This document shows, in pieces, positions 1-8,821 of a DNA stretch of 64,000 nt. Made by a program: the position numbers and the translations under genes. The DNA is from Corynebacterium gerontici (lineage in GTDB: Bacteria > Actinomycetota > Actinomycetes > Mycobacteriales > Mycobacteriaceae), in contig NZ_CP033897.1 in assembly GCF_003813985.1 (NCBI RefSeq), positions 1,736,001-1,800,000 of the forward strand. The letters run 5' to 3'. Numbering within the stretch: position 1 is the first letter of the stretch; every line of letters starts with the position of its first letter. The notes under the pieces were generated by a model. It was not told where the DNA came from. It ran no database searches and saw only the letters and a list, made by a program, of their open reading frames with translations.

Positions 1-222
1 GGAGGACAGCTCTTTGGATAAGTGCAGCGCAACAACGCCTGCATCTTCACCGCGTTCCAGTTGTCGGGCGTATGCCGCCGTCAATTCGAGCGCTCCGAGA
101 CCAGCAGTGCTTTGATCCCCACTGTCGTTCAGAACATGCATGGGCACCACGGTGATGCCGAGTTCGCGCGCAATCTCTGCGGGCAATCCGGCAGAGGAGT
201 CGGTCACGATGCGAACGGGCAT
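1..222 (-). CDS. DegV family protein, N-terminal part (cut by window edge)
   Basis: Reading the minus strand from an ATG at 220-222 gives 74 codons with no stop before the window edge, so only the N-terminus is present. It begins MPVRIVTDSSAGLPAEIA and continues through a GITVVPMHV stretch. The VTDSSAGLP start is typical of DegV proteins, which bind a fatty acid and in many bacteria act as FakB-like fatty-acid carriers; here the exact role is unknown. It lies 37 bp downstream of the phosphatase gene on the same strand and is probably the last visible member of the proB-to-degV run. In related actinobacteria comEA/comEC lie just beyond degV; that part is outside the window. Confidence 0.85.
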   Translation of the reverse strand, partial: MPVRIVTDSSAGLPAEIARELGITVVPMHVLNDSGDQSTAGLGALELTAAYARQLERGEDAGVVALHLSKELSS

Positions 223-253
223 GGGGGTGGGGCTTCGCTTTCTTCAGAATGTG

Positions 254-268
254 CAAAAGTTAGGACAG
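254..268. repeat. Single AGTTAGGA word at the gpgP stop codon
   Basis: GCAAAAGTTAGGACAGG overlaps the gpgP 3' end; read on the minus strand it supplies the terminal TCC TAA (Ser-stop). One arm only, with no partner. Confidence 0.7.
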
Positions 269-913
269 GGAGCTGCTTAAGTTCCAGCCTTCCAAGTACC
301 ACTGCATGTGGGTGTCGGTGTGCTGGCGGACTTCTTCAACCACGGGTCTTCCGACGAGCTGCGCCCAGCGCGTGTTGCCGAGGTTGCTGAAGATGGGGTG
401 CTTGGATTCAGCGAGCCCAAGCAGCGAGGCGCTCAGTGCGGAGATCGTGCCGCCGTGGGCAACGATTAACACGGCATGATCTTCCCAGGCTTGGTGTTCG
501 GCTAGCAGTTCGTCAACCACTTCCCTGGCGCGTAGAGCTACTTGTTGGCGTGTTTCGGCATTCGGCGGGGCCCAGTGAGCGTCGAAGCGCCAGCGTGCAC
601 GGGCGCCAGGAAAATCTTCATCCACTTCCGTGTGGGTTTTGCCCTGCCAGTCGCCCAGGTCAGTTTCGCGAAGGCGTGGATCGGTCGTCACTGGCAGGCC
701 GAATTTTTCGGCCGCTACCAGTGCCGTGTCGTGCGCGCGCTTGAGGTCGGAGCTGATGATTTTCCCAACATGCAGCTCGGCCATGTTCTCGGCGGCGCGT
801 TGAGCTTGGGCAACGCCGACGTCGGAAAGCTCTGTATCCAAATGGCCTTGCATGCGCCGCGTGGCGTTGAATTCAGTTTGGCCGTGGCGTAGCAGCAGGA
901 GGCGTCTGGACAT
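260..913 (-). CDS. gpgP: Histidine phosphatase, probable glucosyl-3-phosphoglycerate phosphatase
   Basis: A 217-residue histidine phosphatase (phosphoglycerate mutase-like superfamily). The phospho-accepting motif L-R9-H10-G11-Q-T is at the N-terminus, the likely proton-donor Glu is E83 (LRETDLGDW), and the second catalytic His is H153 in VAHGGTIS. In Mycobacterium tuberculosis the gene in the same place, next to rsfS and nadD, is the glucosyl-3-phosphoglycerate phosphatase GpgP (Rv2419c), which acts in methylglucose lipopolysaccharide synthesis. I transfer that name on synteny; many corynebacterial annotations call it phosphoglycerate mutase gpmB or gpm2. It starts 5 bp after the rsfS stop and so is co-transcribed with rsfS. 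Its TAA stop lies in a repeated CTCCTAACT-type word. Confidence 0.8.
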   Translation of the reverse strand: MSRRLLLLRHGQTEFNATRRMQGHLDTELSDVGVAQAQRAAENMAELHVGKIISSDLKRAHDTALVAAEKFGLPVTTDPRLRETDLGDWQGKTHTEVDEDFPGARARWRFDAHWAPPNAETRQQVALRAREVVDELLAEHQAWEDHAVLIVAHGGTISALSASLLGLAESKHPIFSNLGNTRWAQLVGRPVVEEVRQHTDTHMQWYLEGWNLSSSLS

Positions 914-918
914 GCGGC

Positions 919-1374
919 TTAGAACTCTTCTTCGGGCTGGGCCGCCAGAGGTATATCGTCGAGGGACTCCACGGTGCGCGTATCCACATCGTCCATATCC
1001 GGGCGCTCAGGCGTTTCGATGCCATCGATCTCCAGCAGAGGGCAGTCGCGGTACAGGCGATCCAAACCATAGAAATCACGCTCGGTATTGCGCTGCACGT
1101 GCACCACGAACATGCCGTAGTCCAGCAACACCCAACGATTTTCTCGGTTGCCTTCGCGTCGCTTCGGCTCCTCACCTTCCTTGGTCAGTTGGTCTTCGAT
1201 TTCCTCAACGATGGCGCGCACCTGGCGCTCATTATCGGCGGAAGCCAGCACAAAAATCTCGCTAATCGCCATGACGTCGGAGACATCCAGGACGGCAATG
1301 TTGGTGGCGAGCTTCTCGTCGGCTGCCTTCGCCGCGATCGTTGCGAGACGGATGGTGTCTTGGGTTGCTGTCAT
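919..1374 (-). CDS. rsfS: Ribosomal silencing factor RsfS
   Basis: A 151-residue protein of the RsfS/Iojap/YbeB family, which binds ribosomal protein L14 and blocks joining of the 30S and 50S subunits when nutrients are short. The core 'AADEKLATNIAVLDVSDVM' and the RWVLLDYGMFVVHV strand pattern are family hallmarks. The last 40 or so residues form an acidic, Pro-rich tail (EERP..DDVDTRTVESLDDIP) beyond the usual domain. The start is the ATG at 1372-1374, with an AAGAGG Shine-Dalgarno about 14 bp upstream. It sits between nadD and gpgP in the conserved actinobacterial order. Confidence 0.95.
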   Translation of the reverse strand: MTATQDTIRLATIAAKAADEKLATNIAVLDVSDVMAISEIFVLASADNERQVRAIVEEIEDQLTKEGEEPKRREGNRENRWVLLDYGMFVVHVQRNTERDFYGLDRLYRDCPLLEIDGIETPERPDMDDVDTRTVESLDDIPLAAQPEEEF

Positions 1375-1441
1375 AAAGGGTTCTTTTCCTCTTGGTGTTC
1401 TGTGGGCTGAAAGTTTCTTCGCTACATGCAGTCTCGCACTA

Positions 1442-1468
1442 CTCCTAACTATCGAGCAAAGTTAGGAG
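1442..1468. repeat. CTCCTAACT / AGTTAGGAG inverted repeat after nadD
   Basis: Nine-base arms at 1442-1450 and 1460-1468 around a 9-base spacer. The right arm contains the nadD stop codon (TAA on the minus strand). Possible weak hairpin terminator between nadD and rsfS. Confidence 0.75.
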
Positions 1469-2091
1469 GGGGTGGGGTCACGATCCTCGTCTGCGCCGCA
1501 GGGCGAATACAGCCGCCGCTTATTGATGTACTGCACTACCCCGTCGGGCACGAGGTACCACACGGGCATGTCTTCGTGGGCGCGTGCGCGACAGTCGGTG
1601 GATGAGATGGCCATGGCTGGTACTTCGATGAGTTCCACGCGGTGCTGGAATTTTTCGGGAATGTTGGATTCTTCCAGCACGTAGCCGGGCCGGGTCACAC
1701 CGACGAAGGTGGCGAGGTCAAACATTTTTTCCCAGTCGCGCCATGAAAGGATTTTGGCGAGGGCATCAGCACCGGTGATGAAGAATAGTTCGGCGTCGGG
1801 GAATTGTGCGCGCAGGTCGGTGAGCGTGTCGATGGTGTAAGTGGCGCCGTCTCGGTCGATGTCCACGCGCGAGACGGTGAATTGTGGGTTGCTGGCGGTG
1901 GCGATCACGGTCATGAGGTAGCGGTCCTCGGCCTCGCTGACCTCACGGTCTGCCTTTTGCCAGGGTTGCCCGGTGGGCACGAACACGACGAGTTCGAGGT
2001 CGAAGCGAGCGGCCACTTCGCTGGCGGCGACCAGGTGCCCGTGATGGATGGGGTCGAAGGTTCCACCCATGATGCCGATTCTCTTGCTCAT
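1462..2091 (-). CDS. nadD: Nicotinate-nucleotide adenylyltransferase NadD
   Basis: Transfers AMP from ATP to nicotinate mononucleotide, giving deamido-NAD in NAD synthesis. About 209 residues when started at the ATG at 2089-2091; a longer in-frame start is possible but overlaps proA further. The nucleotidyltransferase motif [12 protein letters not shown] is at residues 9-20, and the C-terminal ATP-binding motif appears as ISSTDCRAR. The start ATG overlaps the proA TGA stop (ATGA), which indicates translational coupling. The last codons TCC-TAA lie in a copy of the recurring inverted repeat. Confidence 0.95.
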   Translation of the reverse strand: MSKRIGIMGGTFDPIHHGHLVAASEVAARFDLELVVFVPTGQPWQKADREVSEAEDRYLMTVIATASNPQFTVSRVDIDRDGATYTIDTLTDLRAQFPDAELFFITGADALAKILSWRDWEKMFDLATFVGVTRPGYVLEESNIPEKFQHRVELIEVPAMAISSTDCRARAHEDMPVWYLVPDGVVQYINKRRLYSPCGADEDRDPTPS

Positions 2092-3347
2092 GCGCGGGTG
2101 TGTCCCTGGCCTTCGAGGATCCATTTGCTGGTGGTGAGTTCCGGCAATCCCATGGGGCCTCGGGCGTGAAGTTTTTGGGTGGAGATGCCGATTTCTGCGC
2201 CCATGCCGTATTGTTCGCCGTCGGTAAATGCGGTGGAGGCGTTGATCATCACTGCTGCCGCGTCCACTTCTTCTGCAAAGATGCGCGCGGTTTCGATGTT
2301 GTGCGTGGCGATGCCTTCGGTATGCCCGGAGCTATAGCGCCTGATGTGTTCGATGGCGCCGCCGACTCCGTCGACAAGCTGGGCAGCGATGTCCATGCTC
2401 AAGTACTCGTCTTCCCAATCCTGCGCCTCGGCCTGCACGATGTTTTCTGCGCCGATAGCTTCAAGCTTTTCGACGTCCCCATGCACCACAACCCCGGCGT
2501 CCTGCAGGGCCTGAATGATCTTCAGTTGAGTCGCAGCTTCAAGGCGTTCGTCAATGAGCACCGTTTCTGTGGCGTTGCACACCGAGCAGCGGCGGGTTTT
2601 TCCGTTGAGCAGCATGGCAATCGCCTGCTCGATGTCCGCATCCCGATCAATATAAAAGTGACAGTTGCCGGTGCCCGTTTCGATGGCGGGCACGGTGGCC
2701 CCTAGCACAACGGCCTCAATCAACTTGGCTCCACCGCGTGGAATGACCACGTCTACCAAGCCGCGGGCGGTGATGAGTTCCTTCACGCTGTCGTGACTAT
2801 CGCTGGGCAAAAGCTGCACAATGTCTTTGGGCAGACCCTGGGCCTCCAGCTCTGCTTGCAGCAGCGTGACCAACGCGGCATTGGTGTGCGCCGCCGACTT
2901 CGAACCGCGCAACAACACGGCGTTCCCGGACTTCAGCGTGAGCCCAAAGGCATCCACAGTGACGTTGGGGCGAGCCTCATAAACGATGCCCACCACGCCG
3001 AGGGGGACGCGCACCTGGCGCATGGCGATGCCGTTGTACATCCGGCCGCCGCCGAGCACCGCCCCCACCGGGTCCGGCAGCCCCGCCACTAAGCGCAGCC
3101 CCTCGGCAATGCCGTGGATGCGTTGGGCATCGAGGCGCAGCCGATCAAGGAGCCCCTCGCTCAAACCGGCGGTACTGCCCGCTTCAACGTCGCGGGCGTT
3201 GGCCTGGAGGATCGCGTCGTTAGACGCTTCCAAACGATCTGCGGCGCCGCGCAGCAGAGCGTTCTTCTCATCGGTGCTCATCGCCGCCACGCGGGCGGCA
3301 ACCGCCTTGGCGGCCTTGGCTTGGTCGAGGACTTGTGAGGCGTTCAT
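2088..3347 (-). CDS. proA: Gamma-glutamyl phosphate reductase (proline synthesis)
   Basis: A 419-residue aldehyde-dehydrogenase-fold enzyme that reduces gamma-glutamyl phosphate to glutamate-5-semialdehyde with NADPH, the second step of proline synthesis. The catalytic cysteine is expected at C257 in CSVCNATE; the N-terminal [19 protein letters not shown] block is diagnostic. The ATG start is preceded by TAGGCGG. It lies 18 bp after the hydroxyacid dehydrogenase gene, in the order proB-dehydrogenase-proA seen in Corynebacterium. The gene carries a copy of the dispersed 9-mer GTCGAAAAG at 2466-2474 (read as V-E-K). Confidence 0.96.
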   Translation of the reverse strand: MNASQVLDQAKAAKAVAARVAAMSTDEKNALLRGAADRLEASNDAILQANARDVEAGSTAGLSEGLLDRLRLDAQRIHGIAEGLRLVAGLPDPVGAVLGGGRMYNGIAMRQVRVPLGVVGIVYEARPNVTVDAFGLTLKSGNAVLLRGSKSAAHTNAALVTLLQAELEAQGLPKDIVQLLPSDSHDSVKELITARGLVDVVIPRGGAKLIEAVVLGATVPAIETGTGNCHFYIDRDADIEQAIAMLLNGKTRRCSVCNATETVLIDERLEAATQLKIIQALQDAGVVVHGDVEKLEAIGAENIVQAEAQDWEDEYLSMDIAAQLVDGVGGAIEHIRRYSSGHTEGIATHNIETARIFAEEVDAAAVMINASTAFTDGEQYGMGAEIGISTQKLHARGPMGLPELTTSKWILEGQGHTRA

Positions 3348-3365
3348 ACCGCCTAAAACTAGCAG

Positions 3366-4274
3366 CTAGTAGCCCTTCGCGGGTTGAACCTCGGTGGGCA
3401 TTTCCTCGCCGGCCTCAAAGGCGCGGGCATTTTCTACAAACAGTGGGCCAAGCAGCACCTGCATTCGCTCACTGGTATTTGCCACGTGCGGGGTGATGAG
3501 CACGTTGTCCATGCGCCACAGCGGGTGTCCATCTGGAAGGGGCTCGGGTTCCGTCACGTCCAGCGCAGCCCCGCCGATCTGCCCGGAATCGAGCGCAGCC
3601 ACCAGATCCTCAGTATTGATCAGCCCACCGCGTCCAACATTGACCACGATGGCATCGTCGCGCATTTGCTCAAAGACGCTCGCATTGACCATGTGCTCCG
3701 TCTCCGGGGTCAAAGGGGCAAGAAGCACAATGTAATGGGCTCGCGGCCACACGCCTTCTACATGCTCAATACTCACGGTTTCATCCGCGCCCTCGACCTT
3801 GTTACCCGAGGTATTCACGGCGATGGTGTAAAGGTTGAAACCGCTCAGGAATTTCAGCAAGCGCTTGGCAATGCCGCCGGCGCCGATGATGGCGAGAGTT
3901 TTGTCGTCGTAAAGCCAATTGGTGTGCTTGTCTGGAAGCCCTCGCACGGCCCAAGACTTCGCGTCGATGACGGCGGGGAGCTTATGGGCTACCGCCAAGA
4001 GCATGGCGACGGTGGACTCCGCCACCGTGTCCGCATACAGCCCAGCGGCGTTGGCCCAGCGCACTGAATCTTTAAGCACGCCCTGTTCACGCAGCGCATC
4101 CATGCCAGCGAATGCCACCTGCACATAGCGGACCGAATCCGGCAGCTCAGGGAAATCACCGGTGCCGTTGAACACCAGGAAATCCGCCTCCTCCAAAGGC
4201 GATTCCACGTGTCCTGCGGCCTCAAGCTCTTGGATCGGGCGTTGCCAGCGGCTCGGCAGCATGGCGAATTTCAT
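3366..4274 (-). CDS. D-isomer 2-hydroxyacid dehydrogenase family protein
   Basis: A 302-residue NAD(P)-dependent oxidoreductase. The Rossmann dinucleotide site is AIIGAGGIAKRLL in the middle of the chain, the substrate Arg motif is VGRGGLINTEDLV, and the catalytic His is in LITPHVANTS near the C-terminus. The substrate cannot be read from sequence. A gene of this type between proB and proA is a known corynebacterial arrangement (called unkA in C. glutamicum), but it is not needed for proline synthesis as far as known. The ATG is preceded by a strong GAGGAGGAG Shine-Dalgarno. It lies 39 bp after proB. Confidence 0.9.
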   Translation of the reverse strand: MKFAMLPSRWQRPIQELEAAGHVESPLEEADFLVFNGTGDFPELPDSVRYVQVAFAGMDALREQGVLKDSVRWANAAGLYADTVAESTVAMLLAVAHKLPAVIDAKSWAVRGLPDKHTNWLYDDKTLAIIGAGGIAKRLLKFLSGFNLYTIAVNTSGNKVEGADETVSIEHVEGVWPRAHYIVLLAPLTPETEHMVNASVFEQMRDDAIVVNVGRGGLINTEDLVAALDSGQIGGAALDVTEPEPLPDGHPLWRMDNVLITPHVANTSERMQVLLGPLFVENARAFEAGEEMPTEVQPAKGY

Positions 4275-4313
4275 CAGTGCTCCTCCTCGAGTTGTGCTGT
4301 ACGGAAAAGTGGA

Positions 4314-5411
4314 TCAAGCCCTGGAGCCCGAAAGATAATCCGCGTGCACCACGGGGCGCTGCATGCCTTCGGGCAGATCACTTGACTGCTTGCCCACCAT
4401 GCCCACGAGGGTATCGGAATCATACGCAACTTCGCCGCGCCCAATAATCTGACCATCCGGGCCGGTGATCTCGACGATTTCTCCTGAACGGAAATCGCCG
4501 ATCACATCCGTGATGCCAACGGCCAGCAAGGAATGTCCGCCGCGGGCGATCGCCTTGGCCGCGCCCGCATCAATGCGCAGTCCCCCGCCCACGTCCGCCG
4601 CGTAGAGCGCCCAAAACTTCCAAGCAGAAAGCTTATTTTCCTCCGGGTGGAAGACGGTACCCACCTCGGCATTCTCGAGCGCATCGTCAATGCGCTCGGT
4701 CGACGTCAGGAGTACGGGGATCCCGCCGCGGGCGGCCAGCCGCGCTGCGGACACCTTCGAGGCCATGCCACCGGTACCCACCACTCCCCCATCGCCTGCA
4801 ACAACCCCGCGCAGATCCTCCGCGCCACGCACCGCGCTGATAAAGCGGGCTGTGGGATCTGCCGGGTTTTTGTCGTACAGTCCGTCGACGTCTGAGAGCA
4901 GGATCAGGGCATCGGCGGAGATGAGGTTCGCGGCGATGGCCGCGAGGCGGTCATTATCACCGAAGTGCATCTCTGAGGTGGCGACAGTGTCGTTTTCATT
5001 GATGATGGGCACGCACCCGAGCTGGCGCAGCCGATCAATGGTGCGCTGCGCATTGCGCGCGCGTTCGCGCACCCCAGCGTCGGATGCGGTGAGCAGCACC
5101 TGGCCGGGGGTGCGGTGGTAACGGGCAAAAGAAGCACCCCAGGCGTTTGCTAAGTGAACCTGACCCACGCTGGCTGCCGCCTGCTTCGTTGCCAGATCTG
5201 TGGGGCGGCGGCGCAAGCCGAGGGGCTTCATCCCGGCTGCAATCGCCCCGGAGGACACCACAATCACATCAGATCCGCGCTCCATGCGTGCCTCGAGCGC
5301 ATCGACGATCGCGTCAATGCGCTCGGGCGCAACAGCAAAATCAGCCCCCGTGAGCGAGCTGGAACCGATCTTGACTACCACTCGTTTTGCTCGGCGAATA
5401 CGCGCCCGCAT
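4314..5411 (-). CDS. proB: Glutamate 5-kinase (proline synthesis)
   Basis: Phosphorylates glutamate to gamma-glutamyl phosphate, the first and feedback-regulated step of proline synthesis. I start it at the ATG at 5409-5411 ([18 protein letters not shown], 365 residues) because this matches the family's usual N-terminus and length. In-frame starts at 5462 and 5519 would add 17 or 36 residues of low-complexity sequence; none has a clear Shine-Dalgarno, so the start is uncertain. The amino-acid kinase core ([29 protein letters not shown]) is followed by a C-terminal PUA domain. A copy of GTCGAAAAGCT (5506-5516) lies just upstream. Confidence 0.94.
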   Translation of the reverse strand: MRARIRRAKRVVVKIGSSSLTGADFAVAPERIDAIVDALEARMERGSDVIVVSSGAIAAGMKPLGLRRRPTDLATKQAAASVGQVHLANAWGASFARYHRTPGQVLLTASDAGVRERARNAQRTIDRLRQLGCVPIINENDTVATSEMHFGDNDRLAAIAANLISADALILLSDVDGLYDKNPADPTARFISAVRGAEDLRGVVAGDGGVVGTGGMASKVSAARLAARGGIPVLLTSTERIDDALENAEVGTVFHPEENKLSAWKFWALYAADVGGGLRIDAGAAKAIARGGHSLLAVGITDVIGDFRSGEIVEITGPDGQIIGRGEVAYDSDTLVGMVGKQSSDLPEGMQRPVVHADYLSGSRA

Positions 5412-5505
5412 GGCGGCGTGCTCAGCTTCTTGGGCTCCGTGCGTAGGGGCAGCAAAGTTCATAACATGCAATTCTATCGGAGCGTGTATGGGCGCAACGT
5501 GGTGC

Positions 5506-5516
5506 GTCGAAAAGCT
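5506..5516. repeat. Dispersed word GTCGAAAAGCT, upstream of proB
   Basis: Exact copy of the 11-mer seen 17 times in this window. It lies in the proB-to-yhgE divergent intergenic region, or at the extreme 5' end of the longest proB reading frame. Confidence 0.75.
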
Positions 5517-5642
5517 CATTGAACAAAAATTTTGGCCCGAACACGCATGAAATTACTATGCTTTAGCACACCTAAACACTAGTATCGCAAAAACAAAGCT
5601 TTTCCCTCGCGCCCCCGCGCCCCCTTGCAACGGAGTTTCGAA

Positions 5643-7583
5643 ATGGCCGACCCCATCGACACCACCCCCACTGAGCACACAGAAGGCGAAGAGCTCGCCG
5701 TAACGCAGGAGCCGAAGCGTTCACGCAAACGCGAACTGCTCATCCGCTCCATCATCGTCACTGTTCTCGTCGCCCCACTGTTGGTTACCGCAGCGTTCAT
5801 GTGGTCACTCTGGGATCCCTCCCACTACCTGGACAACGTCAAGATGGCCGTGGTCAACGAGGACGCCGGTACCCAAAAAGACGGCAAAGAGGTGAACTTC
5901 GGTGAAGACGTCGCCCAGGGGCTGGTGGACACCGAGTACATGAACTTCACCGAAATGTCCGCCGAGGACGCCAACCAGGGCCTGCGCAACGGCGACTACA
6001 TGGTGGTGCTGTCGATACCCAGGGACTTCTCCAAGCAGGTCACCACCGTCATCGACGACAAGCCTGTGCAGCCCACCGTCGTGATTTCCTACGACGACCA
6101 GTACGGCACCAACACGCCCTTGCTCACCTCCGGTTTGATTCCCAACATCCAGAAAGGCATCGCCACCGGCATCGCAGAAGGCTACAGCCAGGAGATCCTC
6201 GGTGGCATGAATAAGCTCGGCGCGGGGCTCAAGCAAGCCGCCGATGGCGCCAAGCAACTCGACGACGGCGCTTCGCAGCTCAAAGCCGGCACCGAAAAAG
6301 GTGTAGACGGGGCAACACAGCTCAAGGACGGCACTAGCCAACTCGCCTCAGGCTCCGCTCAGCTCGACAACGGCATGAGCCAGCTTGTCGACGGCACCGG
6401 CCAGCTCGGCGACGGCGCAGCCCAAATCGACGCAGGCGTAGGACAGCTCACCGGCAAAGTGATCCCGCTGCTCCAGCAGGCAGGCCAGGTGGTAGCCACC
6501 ATCAAGCCCATCGCCGAAAACCTCGACGCGCTCGGCCTACACGCCGAAGCACAGCAGCTTCGCGACCGCATCGCCGTGCTGGACACCTCCAACCCCGAGG
6601 CACTCGCCAATCAACTGGCCAAGCTCAAAGACGGAACCGCCCAAATGAGCTACAACCTCAATGACCCAAGCGCCCCGTACCTCTCAGGCGTACTCCAGCT
6701 CAAAGACGGCACCACACAGCTTTCCTCCGGTGCCGCGCGCCTTGACGAAGGCATGGGCCAGATGCTCGACGGCACCCACCAGCTCAACGACGGCGTGGGC
6801 CAACTCAAAGACGGCACCAGCCAGCTCAACACCGGACTGAGCGAAGGCGCCAAGCAGGCGCCCGAAATCAAGGACATCCCCGCCTCCTCCCACCAGATCT
6901 CGGTCCCAGTGTCCTATGAAGAGGACTACCGGCACGCCGTGCAAGAACTCACTGACGAACACGACCCCACCTCCAAGGTGCTCTCCGGCGGCGTGACGAT
7001 GATCCTCATCCTCGTCTTCGGCTACCTCATGATGGCGCTGGTCAGCATGCTGGCACCGCACATCCTCGGCGCCCGCAAGCACGCCTCCGCCGCAGGCGCC
7101 GTACTGGCAGGCTTCGCCGTAGTTGGACTGGGCAACGTTGCACTCCTGGCACTGCTAACTGCAGCAGGCATGGCGGCAGGCTTCGAAATCCTCCACGCCG
7201 GCGCCTACGCCTTCGCCCTCGTCCTGATCGCCGCGCACGGCACCAGCATCTTCCAGTTCCTCCGCGTCGCCTTTGGCAAGCTCGCCGGCGGAGCCCTTGC
7301 GCTGGGATTCTTCGCCTACGGCGTCTTCGCCTTCGGTGGCGTATGGCCGATCGACCTGACCCCCGCACCGATGCGCGCCCTGCACGACATCCACCCCATG
7401 ACCTACGCAAAGAACGTCTTTGTGCGCACCGTCGATGGCAACTTCGACTCCACCTACTACATCGGCGTCGCCGTGCTCGTGCTCACTACCCTGATCTTCC
7501 TCGGCCTTTCAATCTTCACTCGCAAACGCAAGATCCAAAAAATCGCCCAAGAACAGCGCACCCCAGAGCTGGTGAACGCATAG
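5643..7583 (+). CDS. YhgE/Pip-family membrane protein with repetitive extracytoplasmic region
   Basis: About 646 residues, started at the ATG at 5643 with GGAG 8 bp upstream. An N-terminal membrane helix (about residues 33-54) is followed by a VVNEDAG motif typical of YhgE/Pip proteins. Then comes a long outside segment built from QL-x-DG-x-QL heptad-like repeats (about residues 190-400), probably a coiled rod, and then about five C-terminal membrane helices and a basic tail (FTRKRKIQKIAQE). This is the topology of ABC-2-like permease relatives, including EsaA and the phage-infection protein Pip. Transport substrate unknown. It is transcribed away from proB, and with the following hydrolase it separates proB from obg. 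Confidence 0.85.
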   Translation: MADPIDTTPTEHTEGEELAVTQEPKRSRKRELLIRSIIVTVLVAPLLVTAAFMWSLWDPSHYLDNVKMAVVNEDAGTQKDGKEVNFGEDVAQGLVDTEYMNFTEMSAEDANQGLRNGDYMVVLSIPRDFSKQVTTVIDDKPVQPTVVISYDDQYGTNTPLLTSGLIPNIQKGIATGIAEGYSQEILGGMNKLGAGLKQAADGAKQLDDGASQLKAGTEKGVDGATQLKDGTSQLASGSAQLDNGMSQLVDGTGQLGDGAAQIDAGVGQLTGKVIPLLQQAGQVVATIKPIAENLDALGLHAEAQQLRDRIAVLDTSNPEALANQLAKLKDGTAQMSYNLNDPSAPYLSGVLQLKDGTTQLSSGAARLDEGMGQMLDGTHQLNDGVGQLKDGTSQLNTGLSEGAKQAPEIKDIPASSHQISVPVSYEEDYRHAVQELTDEHDPTSKVLSGGVTMILILVFGYLMMALVSMLAPHILGARKHASAAGAVLAGFAVVGLGNVALLALLTAAGMAAGFEILHAGAYAFALVLIAAHGTSIFQFLRVAFGKLAGGALALGFFAYGVFAFGGVWPIDLTPAPMRALHDIHPMTYAKNVFVRTVDGNFDSTYYIGVAVLVLTTLIFLGLSIFTRKRKIQKIAQEQRTPELVNA

Positions 7584-7635
7584 CGATAACCTGCACTTCC
7601 CGCACCCGCCACTAGCAAGAATTCGCTAGTACGGC

Positions 7636-7673
7636 GGGTACAATTTTTCCTGAGAAAACTCAAAAGTTAGGAG
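7636..7673 (+). promoter_or_regulatory. Candidate promoter -10 and repeat-derived Shine-Dalgarno for the hydrolase
   Basis: TACAAT at 7639-7644 is a plausible -10 element; no convincing -35 is seen. AAAAGTTAGGAG at 7662-7673 is a copy of the dispersed AGTTAGGAG word and serves as the ribosome binding site 5 bp before the GTG start. Confidence 0.4.
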
Positions 7674-7678
7674 AAACG

Positions 7679-8800
7679 GTGATTCCCTCACGCACCAAAC
7701 GTATTGCCACAGCAGCCCTCGCCACGGCGCTCATCAGCACTGCAACCCCAGCCACGCAGGCACACGCTCTAGGTATCACCGACGGGCTCATCCCCATCGC
7801 AGATGCGCTACAGACAATTCCCCAACCCGCCGAAGACATCGCGCCCAAGGTTCCCCAACCGCTGGCGGACATGGGCCTGACAGGCACTCGAATCACCGCC
7901 CCCTTCCACTCGGACCCCGGAGCCATTCGAACAGAATTCGGTGCCCCCGGCACCCACCCCGTGGCTTCAAGCTTGCCGACGATCGACTGCACCCCAATTT
8001 ATGCGCTCTATAACCAAATATTGCGCTTCAACCACGGCAACAACGTCCCACCCGAATGCTACGGCGTCACCCCCGAAGGGCCGAACCCAGCAATCGGCTA
8101 TCAATTCATCTACCCCACCGACCTTGAGGCCGGGCAGCGCGCCCCGCTGATCGTCCTTTCACCTGGCATCGGGGCCGAACCCGGCATGGTCCACCACCAC
8201 GCCGAGTTCTACGCCTCCCACGGCTACGTCGTAGCCCTCGGCTACAGCGTCGCCAACTGGTTCGGTGCGCAGATGGACATCGCTGCCCTGGCAGCCAACC
8301 AAACAGACCTCGACCCAGCAAGCCCGCTCTATCAGCGCGTGGACTTTTCCAAAATCCTCCTCGTAGGCCATTCCGCAGGTGGCGGCGCAGCAATCCGCGA
8401 AGCCGGCCTCTTGGACAAACTGCTGCAGTCCGTTGGGCGTGAAGACGCACGCATTGAAGGCACCGTCGGCATCAACCCAGGCCCCGCCGACTTCGGCGTC
8501 GCCTCACCACCTTCCCCCGTGCCAACCTTGGTGCTCGCCGCCGAACACGAATCCCTCGTGCCGTGGCCACTATCCAAACTCGCCTACGACCGCGCCACCG
8601 GCCCCAAATGGTGGGCGGTGGTACGCGGTGCCGAACACGGCGTGTACCTAGATGCCAGCGAGCTCACCGTCTATGACTCGCTGGTCATCTCTTTCGCCGA
8701 CTACACCCTTCGCGGCTCCGAGCAGGCCGCGAGGGTATACCAGGGACAGGACATGCTGTTGAAGACGGATTCGGAGTTGATGAACGTCACCACCTCATAA
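7679..8800 (+). CDS. Secreted alpha/beta hydrolase (lipase/dienelactone-hydrolase-like)
   Basis: A 373-residue protein starting at GTG 7679. It has a Sec signal peptide (RTKRIATAALATALISTATPATQAHA) with a likely AHA cleavage site near residue 30. The nucleophile elbow is G-H-S232-A-G-G; PLIVLSPGIGAEPG upstream is the usual oxyanion region, and the catalytic acid and His probably lie in the last third (RGAEHGVY). The family includes exported acyl-hydrolases; the substrate is unknown. It follows the YhgE/Pip gene by 95 bp. The stop codon (TCA TAA) is inside an inverted repeat shared with the convergent obg gene. Confidence 0.85.
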   Translation: MIPSRTKRIATAALATALISTATPATQAHALGITDGLIPIADALQTIPQPAEDIAPKVPQPLADMGLTGTRITAPFHSDPGAIRTEFGAPGTHPVASSLPTIDCTPIYALYNQILRFNHGNNVPPECYGVTPEGPNPAIGYQFIYPTDLEAGQRAPLIVLSPGIGAEPGMVHHHAEFYASHGYVVALGYSVANWFGAQMDIAALAANQTDLDPASPLYQRVDFSKILLVGHSAGGGAAIREAGLLDKLLQSVGREDARIEGTVGINPGPADFGVASPPSPVPTLVLAAEHESLVPWPLSKLAYDRATGPKWWAVVRGAEHGVYLDASELTVYDSLVISFADYTLRGSEQAARVYQGQDMLLKTDSELMNVTTS

Positions 8801-8816
8801 CTTTCGATGAAAGTTA
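8798..8816. repeat. TAACTTT-cgatg-AAAGTTA inverted repeat between hydrolase and obg
   Basis: Seven-base perfect arms at the 3' ends of two convergent genes. The hydrolase TAA is the first three bases. Likely bidirectional terminator-type hairpin, member of the AGTTAGGAG family. Confidence 0.7.
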
Positions 8817-8821
8817 GGCGG

